From Baaleninema simplex PCC 7105 (GTDB lineage Bacteria; Cyanobacteriota; Cyanobacteriia; Cyanobacteriales; Geitlerinemataceae): 64,000 nt of DNA. The position numbers were made by a program, and so were the translations under genes. The first letter of the stretch is position 1, and each line of letters begins with the position of its first letter. The stretch lies in the NCBI RefSeq assembly GCF_000332355.1, contig NZ_KB235958.1:1061276-1125275 (forward strand), given 5' to 3'. The notes beneath the pieces were generated by a model. It worked only from the letters and a program-made list of their open reading frames with translations. It was not told where the DNA came from and ran no database searches. Of the stretch, positions 45,166-53,068 are shown one piece after another.

Positions 45166-45188
45166 ATAAGGACTGATTAGGACAGATC

Positions 45189-45518
45189 ATGAAAGAGTTT
45201 ATCTACGAAACGATGTACATCCTGCGCCCCGACTTGGGAGAAGAGCGCACGGATATCGAAATCGACAAGTATCGCACGCTGTTGGAAGAAAACGGCGCTC
45301 AAAACCTCGATATTCAACACCGGGGTAAACGCCGTTTGGCTTACGAGATTGAAGACCATCGCGATGGTGTTTACGTTCAAATGAACTACGACGCGCCGGG
45401 AGATGCGATCGCGAAACTCGAACGCGCCATGAGAATGTCTGAAGAGGTGCTGCGCTATCTGACGGTGAAGCAACCTGTCGTTGCAGCCACCGCTGAAGGC
45501 GGCGACGAGGAAGAGTAA
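45189..45518 (+). CDS. rpsF: 30S ribosomal protein S6
   Basis: 109 residues. The beta-alpha-beta S6 fold is clear from [38 protein letters not shown] and [12 protein letters not shown]. It binds 16S rRNA in the central domain with S18. AGGA is seven bases upstream. An acidic Ala/Glu tail follows the conserved part. Confidence 0.96.
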   Translation: MKEFIYETMYILRPDLGEERTDIEIDKYRTLLEENGAQNLDIQHRGKRRLAYEIEDHRDGVYVQMNYDAPGDAIAKLERAMRMSEEVLRYLTVKQPVVAATAEGGDEEE

Positions 45519-45553
45519 GGCGATCGATCTCGACTCGTTGTCTCGACGAAATC

Positions 45554-45583
45554 TTGACAGTGAAAGCGCCAACTTGCGATAAT
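45554..45583 (+). promoter_or_regulatory. Sigma-70-type promoter for rplU
   Basis: TTGACA (45554-45559), an 18-base spacer and GATAAT (45578-45583). It lies about 120 bases before the rplU start. A hairpin (GCCAACTT 45568-45575 with AAGTTGGC 45587-45594, then TCTTTTGTTT) overlaps it, so rpsF termination and rplU initiation share the spot. Confidence 0.55.
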
Positions 45584-45604
45584 AGGAAGTTGGCTCTTTT
45601 GTTT
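45568..45604 (+). terminator. Terminator hairpin between rpsF and rplU
   Basis: 8-bp arms GCCAACTT and AAGTTGGC followed by TCTTTTGTTT. It overlaps the candidate rplU promoter. Confidence 0.55.
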
Positions 45605-45701
45605 CAGCTCGGAACGGGTCGCACAAAAGCACAGTATCGCAAAGCCATAGCGTCGCAATGCGATCTGGCTACCCCTACGGCAATTTAGAAAGGACGGTTT
45701 G

Positions 45702-46115
45702 ATGACTTACGCAATTATCGAAACTGGCGGAAAGCAGGTCATGGTAGAACCCGGTCGGTTCTACGATGTGGAACTGTTGCATGTGGAACCCGGCGAAGCC
45801 GTGACCATCGATAAGGTTCTGTTCGTTCGCCACGAAGACGACGCCCACGTGGGACAACCTTGGGTTGAAGGCGCTACGGTGGAAGGCAAGGTGTTGGAAC
45901 ACCGCCGGGGTCGCAAGGTAATCGTCTACAAGATGCAGCCGAAGAAGAAAACCCGCAAAAAGCGCGGTCACCGTCAGGAACTCACGCGGTTGGCGATCGA
46001 ACGTATCAGCGTCAACGGTACGGTCTTGGCTCAAAGCAATGCCTTCGAGGAAAGCGCTTTGTCCGCCGAGCCGACGGAACTGGTGGCTGAGGTTGCCGAA
46101 ACTACGGCAGAATAA
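45702..46115 (+). CDS. rplU: 50S ribosomal protein L21
   Basis: 137 residues. L21 signatures: [16 protein letters not shown] at the start, [20 protein letters not shown] in the RNA-binding part. ATG 45702 is used (AGGA eight bases upstream), rather than the TTG just before it. The acidic C-terminal tail (residues 120-137) is longer than in E. coli, which has about 103 residues. It is the usual partner of rpmA downstream. Confidence 0.96.
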   Translation: MTYAIIETGGKQVMVEPGRFYDVELLHVEPGEAVTIDKVLFVRHEDDAHVGQPWVEGATVEGKVLEHRRGRKVIVYKMQPKKKTRKKRGHRQELTRLAIERISVNGTVLAQSNAFEESALSAEPTELVAEVAETTAE

Positions 46116-46206
46116 GAGATCGCGATCGCCGATCGCTCCGTGAAATGTCGCGGTGAGATTTCACGGGAATTGGTTGTTTGTCGAAAATCCAAATTGAGGA
46201 GAAACG

Positions 46207-46470
46207 ATGGCTCACAAGAAAGGAACCGGTAGTACTCGTAACGGTCGCGATTCTAACGCTAAACGCTTGGGCGTCAAGCGTTACGGCGGCCAAGTGGTTA
46301 AAGCGGGTAACATTTTAGTCCGCCAGCGCGGTACAAAAATTCATCCCGGCACGAACGTCGGTATCGGACGGGACGATACGCTGTTCGCTCTGATCGATGG
46401 AATCGTGACCTTCGAACACAAAACCCGCAGCCGTAAAAAAGTCAGCGTTTACGCCGAAGCTGACGCTTAA
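46207..46470 (+). CDS. rpmA: 50S ribosomal protein L27
   Basis: 87 residues with the diagnostic N-terminus [20 protein letters not shown] and [21 protein letters not shown]27's N-terminus reaches the peptidyl transferase centre. GAGGAG precedes the ATG. It is co-transcribed with rplU across 91 bases. Confidence 0.97.
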   Translation: MAHKKGTGSTRNGRDSNAKRLGVKRYGGQVVKAGNILVRQRGTKIHPGTNVGIGRDDTLFALIDGIVTFEHKTRSRKKVSVYAEADA

Positions 46471-46494
46471 ACAGACCGTTGCCTGTTTTCCAAA

Positions 46495-46529
46495 CGGTGC
46501 GTTAAGGTATCTTGACGCACCGATTTTTA
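46495..46529 (+). terminator. Intrinsic terminator of rplU-rpmA
   Basis: Arms CGGTGCGT (46495-46502) and ACGCACCG (46515-46522) followed by ATTTTTAT. Confidence 0.85.
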
Positions 46530-46770
46530 TATGAATTTTAGGGGAAATTGGAGCGAGCGATCTCGAGGAGATCGCCACAGAGTTTCGACAGCGGGCGATC
46601 CCCACGTTTCAGATAGTTTCCGTTGTCGAACCTGGATGTTAGAAAACGATCGCGGACAGTGTAAATTTCGCTACCAAAATTTAGCAAGATTTGCTACAAA
46701 TATTCCAGCTCGTTTCAATACAGCCGTTATTAAGCCTGTCAGATTGCAGGTTTAGGAGAGGTTTGAGTCA

Positions 46771-47244
46771 ATGGATTGCAGAAACGTTCGTTATTGCGAT
46801 CGCAAATCCGAAATTAACGTTTACCAAGTCAAAGCCCTATTCGATCTCGCCGCGTTTTGGGCAGCCGAGCGCCGCCTCGAAGACCTCGAAATCGCGATCG
46901 CCAACAGCGAACCCGTCATTACAGTTTGGGACCGCGATCGCTTAACAGGATTTGCCCGCGCCACCTCCGATGGAATTTACCGCGCTACCATTTGGGACGT
47001 CGTCGTCCATCCCGAATATCAGGGATTGGGTATCGGTCGTAAATTAGTCGAAACCGTATTGAGCCACCCTCGCGTCAACCGCGTCGAACGGGTGTATTTG
47101 ATGACGACCTACCAACAGCGATTTTACGAACGCATCGGCTTCGAGGAAAATTCGACGACGACGATGGTGCTGCACAACACGCCCCTCGTCAGTCCACTTC
47201 CGAGACCGGACGTTCCCGTGGGAGCGAGTATTGAATCCGACTGA
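46771..47244 (+). CDS. GNAT-family N-acetyltransferase
   Basis: A 157-residue protein with the acetyl-CoA site at about residues 73-95: VVVHPEYQGLGIGRKLVETV (R/Q-x2-G-x-G/A), and the C-terminal strand TYQQRFYERIGFEE. Cyanobacterial and chloroplast relatives acetylate amino acids or proteins. The substrate is not known. Its last 56 bases overlap the end of the convergent histidine kinase gene. Confidence 0.88.
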   Translation: MDCRNVRYCDRKSEINVYQVKALFDLAAFWAAERRLEDLEIAIANSEPVITVWDRDRLTGFARATSDGIYRATIWDVVVHPEYQGLGIGRKLVETVLSHPRVNRVERVYLMTTYQQRFYERIGFEENSTTTMVLHNTPLVSPLPRPDVPVGASIESD

Positions 47245-48103
47245 CCCAGTCTCGACGATCTCCAGGGGGATCGAGAACCGTTAAATCCCCCTGCATTAAG
47301 TCGAGTAAAGCGCGATCGACCAGTACCGTAAGCCCCCAAGATAGCTGAGGAAGCCCCGCACGGGGATCGCAATCGGGAAGCGGCGATCGCATGAAATCGA
47401 CCGGCTCGTTCCACACCTCGAAGGGACAAGACGAATCGAGCCAAATGTTGACCGTGCGATCGCCCGCCTCGACAGACAAGCGCAATTTTCCGTACTCCAC
47501 GCGATCGAATACCGTCTGAACGCCGTGAACTAAAACCTGTAACAACATTTTGAAGTCGGCCGAAACCCGCACGTCGGACTCGGGCATTACAATTTGAAAA
47601 TCGTGATTGTGGTTGGCCGCTTGCAAGTACAACAGTTCGCGAATTTCTTCAAAGAGATCCGACAGGCGCACCATATCGAGTTTGAGGGGAGCGCGTCCCT
47701 GTTCGGCACGAGCGACTTTGAGAATCGTGTCGAGCATTGCCACCATTTTGAGAGCGGATTCGTGGGCTTTGCCCAAAAAGTCTCGTTCTTCTTCGGGACT
47801 TTCGCACAGGTCGGCCAAGATGAGTTGGAGCGCTCCGATCGAGCCGTTGAGCGGCGATCGCAGTTCGTGGGAAATTCGCGAGAGAAATCCCCCTTTGAAC
47901 TGACCGAGTTCGACCGCGAGGCGATAGTTCAACTGCCAGTCCTGCAACTCGCGACTGAGACGTTCGTGACTGCGCTCGAGGCGATCGCAGCGTTCGACTA
48001 ACGCTGCAACGCGGCGTCGCAAATCTCGATCTTCAATCCCGTCTAAATCCTCGGGCGTCAGAGGAACGTCGCGACTGGGACTTGAAGAAGGTTTGCGTTT
48101 CAT
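47189..48103 (-). CDS. Histidine kinase-like protein with degenerate ATP-binding domain
   Basis: About 304 residues from ATG 48103, which has a perfect AAAGGAGG five bases away. A coiled-coil leads (RVAALVERCDRLERSHERLS). The dimerisation domain holds the H-box FLSRISHELRSPLNGSIGAL with its phosphoryl-accepting His. The part that should be HATPase_c (about 195-304) lacks recognisable N, G1 and G2 boxes: where N-x-x-x-N-A is expected it reads VLVHGVQTVFDRVEYG. Thus it may bind a partner or receive phosphate but probably cannot hydrolyse ATP normally. No response regulator is next to it. Confidence 0.78.
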   Translation of the reverse strand: MKRKPSSSPSRDVPLTPEDLDGIEDRDLRRRVAALVERCDRLERSHERLSRELQDWQLNYRLAVELGQFKGGFLSRISHELRSPLNGSIGALQLILADLCESPEEERDFLGKAHESALKMVAMLDTILKVARAEQGRAPLKLDMVRLSDLFEEIRELLYLQAANHNHDFQIVMPESDVRVSADFKMLLQVLVHGVQTVFDRVEYGKLRLSVEAGDRTVNIWLDSSCPFEVWNEPVDFMRSPLPDCDPRAGLPQLSWGLTVLVDRALLDLMQGDLTVLDPPGDRRDWVSRIQYSLPRERPVSEVD

Positions 48104-48120
48104 CAAAACCTCCTTTGTGG

Positions 48121-49513
48121 ATACCCCGCTTGAAATCTGTGATTCAAGCGCGGGAGGAACAAAACGCGGGTCGAGTGGGGTTCGATGTTCCCAAGACCAG
48201 CAAATTCGTGTTGGGGGCGAGCAACTGCACTTTAGAAGCGCTGAACTGTCCGAGCCGTTTCCAGTTAATGTCGCTGACAGACACCTGACGAGCATTATCT
48301 CCAGAGACCCATCCGAGATATTGGCGTCCTGCCCTGGACGCCCGAACGAAGTCGCCTTTTCTGAATCCGTGCCGGGTGACGGTTCCGCCATACTTGCGAC
48401 GCGTTCCACCCTTGGCGGGTTGCAGAAGGTGCAACTGTCTCCGACAGATGGGAGGACGGCGAATCACTCGAAACAGTGCGGGAGTAATGCAAACACTACC
48501 CTTCCACCGATGTCCGCGAACGTTCGTTCCGTGGAACGACTCATATCGAACGAACTGAGACGACGCCAGGGCGATGCCGTCTACCGCATGGGATTCTGGC
48601 GAGGCGTCGTCTTTGTTGCCGGACTTAACCAACCCCAGTTCTCGTCTGAGGTTGGCAGTTTTCCAGCCCTGCAACTGCACCACTGGGGCGATTTCTTCCA
48701 TTTCTCGGATCGCCCAACGCTGCCCCACCATTACGGGAGAAAAACCCCTCCCCGAACGAGCCTTTCGCCGTCCGCTGGTTCGATCGACATCCGCTCGAAC
48801 GTATTCCCAGACGATGGTAGAAATGGGAAAAATTGCTGCCAGTTCCCTAACAACTCGTAATTCGAGCTGTCGGTTAGCTCGGATACTCGGTGGGAGTTTG
48901 TTTTGGCAACGGTTGTTAAACCGCGATGAGCGGTGGTTGCGAAACTTAAACGGCACGTTGCGGTTGCGGTTAATGCGACGAGAGCGGCGCGTACGTCGCA
49001 TCGTGCGTCGCTGCTCCATTCGCTTCTTGACCGTCTCGAACGGCAAAATCAGATGTGCCATGAATAGGGTGGCTTTAGCCGATTGCACGGCCACACCCGA
49101 AAAGTGCTTGCCGGGGTCTACTCCAACCGCCACTTCTTGGGTTTGGGTGTTGCTCGGATCGACGGTGAGTCGAACGTAAAACACTCCGACATCTGACCAT
49201 TTTTTGACAGCTTTTCCCTCTTTGAGCCAACGCCTCACCCGACTGGGTTTTGTGGGCATCAGAGGAACGCCTTCTTTTGAAACTACAGGGACTCGCATCT
49301 AAGATAATTCTCCTTTTGGGAGTGTTTGCCTCTTCGACCACAGCTATCAAGATGTCCTGTCTGACAGCGCCGAGCGACTTCTCGGCTTGGAGCGGGCAGA
49401 ACGAGAGGAGTATTTTGCCGTCCGTTCCAGATAACTGCTCTGAGGTCTAGTCAATGCTTACGATGAAGGATGAGACCCCTCATGCCCCGATTGGACTGCC
49501 TGGCAGTCAATCG
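48121..49513 (-). mobile_element. IsrB-type IS200/IS605-like element
   Basis: The gene for an IsrB-like nickase is framed by hairpins. One is at 48125-48154 (CCCGCTTGAA...TTCAAGCGCGGG, 10-bp pairing, partly over the stop codon). The other is at 49488-49513 (CGATTG, bulged G, ACTGCC, T, GGCAGT, CAATCG). No transposase gene is present, so it depends on one elsewhere. Exact ends cannot be fixed. The element lies directly in front of the histidine kinase ribosome site. Confidence 0.7.
48144..49298 (-). CDS. isrB: IsrB-like RNA-guided nickase (RuvC, no HNH)
   Basis: A 384-residue protein. The N-terminal PLMP/RRXRR region reads GVPLMPTKPSRVRRWLKEGK. RuvC-I is VAVGVDPGKHFSGVAV. An Arg-rich bridge helix follows (RRTMRRTRRSRRINRNRNV), RuvC-II is STIVWEYVRAD, and RuvC-III is SPESHAVDGIALAS. 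Between RuvC-II and RuvC-III there are only about 65 residues, so the HNH domain of IscB is absent. The C-terminus (LHLLQPAKGGTRRKYGGTV, GWVSGDNARQVSVSDINWKR) matches IscB/IsrB proteins. Such enzymes nick DNA guided by an omega-RNA encoded upstream. AAAAGGAG precedes the ATG. Confidence 0.88.
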   Translation of the reverse strand: MRVPVVSKEGVPLMPTKPSRVRRWLKEGKAVKKWSDVGVFYVRLTVDPSNTQTQEVAVGVDPGKHFSGVAVQSAKATLFMAHLILPFETVKKRMEQRRTMRRTRRSRRINRNRNVPFKFRNHRSSRFNNRCQNKLPPSIRANRQLELRVVRELAAIFPISTIVWEYVRADVDRTSGRRKARSGRGFSPVMVGQRWAIREMEEIAPVVQLQGWKTANLRRELGLVKSGNKDDASPESHAVDGIALASSQFVRYESFHGTNVRGHRWKGSVCITPALFRVIRRPPICRRQLHLLQPAKGGTRRKYGGTVTRHGFRKGDFVRASRAGRQYLGWVSGDNARQVSVSDINWKRLGQFSASKVQLLAPNTNLLVLGTSNPTRPAFCSSRA

Positions 49514-49530
49514 TGGGTCATTGACAGACT
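49299..49530 (-). ncRNA. Candidate omega-RNA of the IsrB locus
   Basis: The 230 bases before isrB hold no ORF but many stems on the reverse strand, for example GGTCTCATCC / GGATGAGACC-type pairing and the 26-base CGATTG...CAATCG hairpin at the outer end. IscB and IsrB use an RNA from precisely this position, with the guide at its 5' end. The boundary of about 49513-49530 is an estimate; the guide would be encoded just beyond it. Confidence 0.55.
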
Positions 49531-49604
49531 CTTCTGGGGTTGCCGTCTCGAAGGTGACGAGTGACGCTCGCCCGAGCGATCACACCTCTTCTTTTACTCT
49601 ACTG

Positions 49605-50186
49605 CTACAACGCGATCGCGCCCTGTCGAAGAACCTGCCAACCTTCTCCCGTCCATTTAGCCACAGTCGAAGGCAACCCCGAGGCCGACAGGGGCGCGTC
49701 GGCGTTCGGAGACAGGACGCAAATTTCCTCGAAGGCCGTATCGATGTCCGCCGCATCCGTCAAAGGAGGTTCCCCGGAACGGTTGGCGCTGGTGGTGGCC
49801 AGAGGACCGGTGGCAGCCAGGACGCGACGGGCGATGTCGCAGTCGGGGACTCGCACGCCGATCGTTGTGGGGTCGGTGGGGTTCATTTGTGGCGGTAGCT
49901 TCGGTCCGGCCGGTAAAACGAGGGTTAGCGCACCGGGCCAGTGTCGGCTGACCAAGGCGTCCCACTGTTGCCGTTCGGCGTCGCTTCCGGCCACGTAAGG
50001 CCAGAGGTCTTCAGCTCGAGATCCCATCAGGATCAGGGGTTTGGTGGCTTGGCGCTGTTTGAGGGCGAACAGGTCGGCCGCCCGATCGGGACGCACGGCG
50101 AGGGCGGGAACGGTATCGGTGGGAAAGCTGGCAATTTTACCAGAGCGCACGCCCTCGACGAGGGCATCGAAGGAAACCAAGGTCAT
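49605..50186 (-). CDS. tsaC: L-threonylcarbamoyladenylate synthase
   Basis: 193 residues of the Sua5/YrdC fold. Seen: the substrate-binding FPTDTVPALAV loop, the basic motif LKQRQATKPLILM, and the TTSANRSGEPP loop. It makes threonylcarbamoyl-AMP for the t6A modification of ANN-decoding tRNAs. It is the single-domain (TsaC-like) form without the C-terminal Sua5 domain. Downstream, the IsrB element begins about 75 bases away. Confidence 0.93.
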   Translation of the reverse strand: MTLVSFDALVEGVRSGKIASFPTDTVPALAVRPDRAADLFALKQRQATKPLILMGSRAEDLWPYVAGSDAERQQWDALVSRHWPGALTLVLPAGPKLPPQMNPTDPTTIGVRVPDCDIARRVLAATGPLATTSANRSGEPPLTDAADIDTAFEEICVLSPNADAPLSASGLPSTVAKWTGEGWQVLRQGAIAL

Positions 50187-50230
50187 CGGGACAGTTTATC
50201 GAGACAGTGTGTTCGGCGAATCTCTCGATT

Positions 50231-51154
50231 TTAGCGGAGGTTCGCGTCGAAATACGCTAAGACGAAGCGATCGATCCCTGCAAAATCCGCGATCGCCCGG
50301 ACGTTTCGATAACACCCCAGCGTCTCTAACAGCGATCGCACGGCTTCGGACTGACCGGCCATATGTTCGACCAGCCAAATTCCCCCGTCGGCTAGGTAGT
50401 CCGGGGCAGTTTCGGCTAAATGGCGCAAGGCGTCTAAGCCGTCCCGTCCGCCATCGAGGGCGAGGTGGGGTTCGTGGCGTCTCACTTCCGGCTGTAACGT
50501 TAAAACTTCCTCGCTGGGAATGTAAGGCGGGTTGGACACCAGACCGCGCACCTGCCCTTCAAACGGCGTCAGCGGCTCGAACCAACTCCCATGAAGCCAG
50601 CGCACGCGATCGCTCGCGCCACAGCGTTCGGCGTTGGCTCGCGCCACGGTCAGAGCGTCTTCACTGGCATCTACGGCGACGATAGAGGCATCGGAAAAGG
50701 CTTCGGCGAGTCCGAGGGCGATCGCCCCGCTTCCCGTGCCGAGATCGACCCAAATTCCGCCGCTATTGTCCTCGGCGGCCGTCTCGGCGATGTCGATAAT
50801 CGCTTCGGTTTCGGGACGGGGAATCAGAACGGCTGGGGAAACGAGGAGGTCGAAGTGCCGCCAGGGGACGGTTCCCACGAGGTACTGTAGGGGAACGCGA
50901 TCGCTCGAGCGGCGAGTCCACAAGCGATCGAGATCTTGGAGGGAGCAGCCGAGGGTGACCGTTTCGGGTGGTTTTCGCGCTCCCAAGTGCAAGGTCAGGC
51001 GATCGATGCCAGCTCGGTGGTGCAGCAGCCAATCGACCTCATCAGGGTCGATCCCCACAGCTTCCGCGTCTTGGCGAGCTTGCGATCGCCACACCCACAG
51101 ATCGCGTCCCACAGTGAGGGTCGGCTTCGGATCGGAAACAGAAAAACCGGACAT
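50231..51154 (-). CDS. prmC: Release factor glutamine methyltransferase
   Basis: 307 residues of the HemK/PrmC family. An N-terminal helical domain contains VPLQYLVGTVPWRHFDLLVS. The SAM-binding motif is WVDLGTGSGAIALGLAEAF and the catalytic NPPY is in LVSNPPYIPSEEV. It methylates the GGQ glutamine of release factors. The gene is in line with tsaC, 44 bases before it; this order is common, as both act on translation. Confidence 0.94.
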   Translation of the reverse strand: MSGFSVSDPKPTLTVGRDLWVWRSQARQDAEAVGIDPDEVDWLLHHRAGIDRLTLHLGARKPPETVTLGCSLQDLDRLWTRRSSDRVPLQYLVGTVPWRHFDLLVSPAVLIPRPETEAIIDIAETAAEDNSGGIWVDLGTGSGAIALGLAEAFSDASIVAVDASEDALTVARANAERCGASDRVRWLHGSWFEPLTPFEGQVRGLVSNPPYIPSEEVLTLQPEVRRHEPHLALDGGRDGLDALRHLAETAPDYLADGGIWLVEHMAGQSEAVRSLLETLGCYRNVRAIADFAGIDRFVLAYFDANLR

Positions 51155-51178
51155 CTCGAATTTCGTAGGAATTTCCGT

Positions 51179-52054
51179 TTAGTTTTCCGGCGTGGCGGCG
51201 GGAGGTTCTACGGGAGTCCCGTTCCCCGATCGATCCTGCATTTCCTGAATCACGTTTTCCATCAGCTGAGCCGATTCGCGGGTGGGAATCAGCACCAGTT
51301 GTTCGTAGGCGGCATCGTTTCCGTCTTCGAGGATCATGCGATCGATCAGCGTTTCGAGTTGTAGGACTTGCGTGTTGACGGGTTCGCCAAGATCGGCCTG
51401 TTGGATGGCGTCGTTCAGGTCGTCGCGATCGAAAAACAGCGGTACGAAAGCTTCACCGTTCCGTTGAATGCTTAAATATCGTTGGTTTTCGCCATCTCCC
51501 ACCGTCGCCGCAAACAACGGAACGCCTGGGAAAATATAAACGATTTCGCCGTTTTGTCCTTCAACTTCGATCAAGTCCGAGGTTCGTTCTTGTTCTTGCA
51601 GCAGCGACACCGCCGCGTTCATTTCTTCGCGAGGGGGAATGTAGGCAAACTCGAGAGATTCGTTATCTTCGCCCGCCGTTTCGGGGTTGGCGTCCTCAGT
51701 GTCGAACTCCTGTTCCATCATGTAAATATCTGCCATTGACGTGAGCGTCACGCGCAGTTCGTCTTCGAGGTCGGGACGTTGAGAGGCGATATCTTCTGCG
51801 GCTTGTTTGGCGTCCTCGAGGTCGAAAAAGACCCGAACGAACTGTTGGGGTTGGCTTTGATTTTGGGCGTTGGGGACGGCATCTAAGAAAAAAGCGCCGT
51901 CGTTGTTTGTAATGGTGAAAACAGGAATCGTTGCTAGTTTTTCTAGCACTTCTTCTTCAGACAAGGCTGAAGCCGGTAAGGTCGGAACCAGCGATCCCAG
52001 TAACGTTCCTCCCATTAAGCCCAAGGCGGCGAGCCAACGAACGATAGATTTCAT
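51179..52054 (-). CDS. Tic22-family protein
   Basis: 291 residues. A Sec signal peptide (WLAALGLMGGTLLGSLVPTL, cleavage near ALS) is followed by a Tic22 fold: IPVFTITNNDGAFFLDAVPN, FVRVFFDLEDAKQAAEDIAS and VPLFAATVGDG. The cyanobacterial members are periplasmic or lumenal chaperones that help outer membrane protein traffic. The C-terminus is Pro/Glu-rich. In line with prmC, 25 bases away. Confidence 0.88.
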   Translation of the reverse strand: MKSIVRWLAALGLMGGTLLGSLVPTLPASALSEEEVLEKLATIPVFTITNNDGAFFLDAVPNAQNQSQPQQFVRVFFDLEDAKQAAEDIASQRPDLEDELRVTLTSMADIYMMEQEFDTEDANPETAGEDNESLEFAYIPPREEMNAAVSLLQEQERTSDLIEVEGQNGEIVYIFPGVPLFAATVGDGENQRYLSIQRNGEAFVPLFFDRDDLNDAIQQADLGEPVNTQVLQLETLIDRMILEDGNDAAYEQLVLIPTRESAQLMENVIQEMQDRSGNGTPVEPPAATPEN

Positions 52055-52231
52055 AAAAACTCCTAGTAGGGGTTAGCGTGACAAACAGCGCGACCGACTC
52101 GCACAGTGAGGTCAAACTTTAACTGACGCCATCGCGTCCGTTTATTTTATAGTTTTACATTTAAAATTGTGGCAACTTCAGGACAGTCTCAAAAGCGTCA
52201 GCGATAGCGCCTCGAGAGGTAAGGTGACTTT

Positions 52232-53068
52232 TTAGTTGGCTTGAGGGGGCGTATCAGAGGAAGTACCCGAGCGAGAGTCGGCAACGAAGGTCACTTCTTC
52301 GACGCTACCGGGTTCTCCCATCGGTTGGGCTTCGTTGCCATTGACAGCAATCATGACCCCTCCGGCGTTTCCTGCCAAAACGGTGAGTTCTTCTCGCGCC
52401 GACCAAGAATGCGTGCCTTCAGAGAGAACGCCCTCAAATTCCGTTTCGCCGTCGGCGACGACCATAATCCAAGATTCGTCGGTCAGCGTAATCCCGACGC
52501 GCACGGGCTGGTTTGGTGTGGCAGGAGAGGCCGGCCGAGCGTTAGATGCGGGGGCGGAGGAGGTCGGAGCGGGAGTCGGGGCGGGAGCGGGGGCGGGAGC
52601 GGGCAGAGTCGTCGGAGGGGGGGCGTCGATCGACACGGGTTGATTGACCGAGGCGATACCTCGTACGGAAAAGATGACCAGGGAGATGTAAAGCAGGTAC
52701 AAGTGAAGCGGTCGCAGTTGGGCGGCTGAAGAATCTCGCCAGCTTCGACGACGGGGTTTGAGTTCGAGACCTGTGGGAAACTGACGGGCGTATTCGATGC
52801 CATCGAGACCGAGAACGTCGGCAAAGCGACGCACGAACCCTTGAACGTAAACCGGTTCGGGGAGTTTTTCGAGTTGTCCGTGTTCGATGGCGTTTAACAG
52901 GCGAGACGGAATGAGGGTTTGACGAGATATCCAATCGAGCGTTAGCGATCGATCTTGCCGCAACTGACGCAGGTAGCTTCCCATTTCAGCGAGGGTTTCG
53001 GCTTGCACCTGGGCGAGGTTGCGCGTGGTTTTCTTTTTTTTTCTGAACTGAATCCGCGTGAACTTCAT
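52232..53068 (-). CDS. RodZ-like helix-turn-helix membrane protein
   Basis: 278 residues. A cytoplasmic HTH (residues 28-95: SYLRQLRQDRSLTLDWISRQ, YVQGFVRRFADVLGL) is followed by one membrane segment (LHLYLLYISLVIFSVRGIA) and an Ala/Pro linker. A C-terminal DUF4115 beta domain (ITLTDESWIMVVADGETEFE) lies outside. This is the RodZ layout, which couples MreB to cell-shape machinery, or acts as a repressor in some cyanobacteria. It overlaps the upstream pseudouridine synthase gene by four bases (ATGA), so translation is coupled. Confidence 0.87.
   Translation of the reverse strand: MKFTRIQFRKKKKTTRNLAQVQAETLAEMGSYLRQLRQDRSLTLDWISRQTLIPSRLLNAIEHGQLEKLPEPVYVQGFVRRFADVLGLDGIEYARQFPTGLELKPRRRSWRDSSAAQLRPLHLYLLYISLVIFSVRGIASVNQPVSIDAPPPTTLPAPAPAPAPTPAPTSSAPASNARPASPATPNQPVRVGITLTDESWIMVVADGETEFEGVLSEGTHSWSAREELTVLAGNAGGVMIAVNGNEAQPMGEPGSVEEVTFVADSRSGTSSDTPPQAN

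Larger units (their letters stand above)
44682..45188. other. Intergenic region between recJ and rpsF
   Basis: No gene recognised. It holds one reverse copy of the CTCTGTGGTGAA repeat (44761-44799), a diverged one near 44880 (ACACAGAGAACACAGAGAGA), and the 29-bp tandem repeat before rpsF. Promoters for divergent recJ and rpsF should lie here. Confidence 0.5.

Noticed and set aside
46531..46755. 74-residue ORF between rpmA and the acetyltransferase
   Set aside because: No Shine-Dalgarno, no domain and an erratic composition; looks like the untranslated leader.
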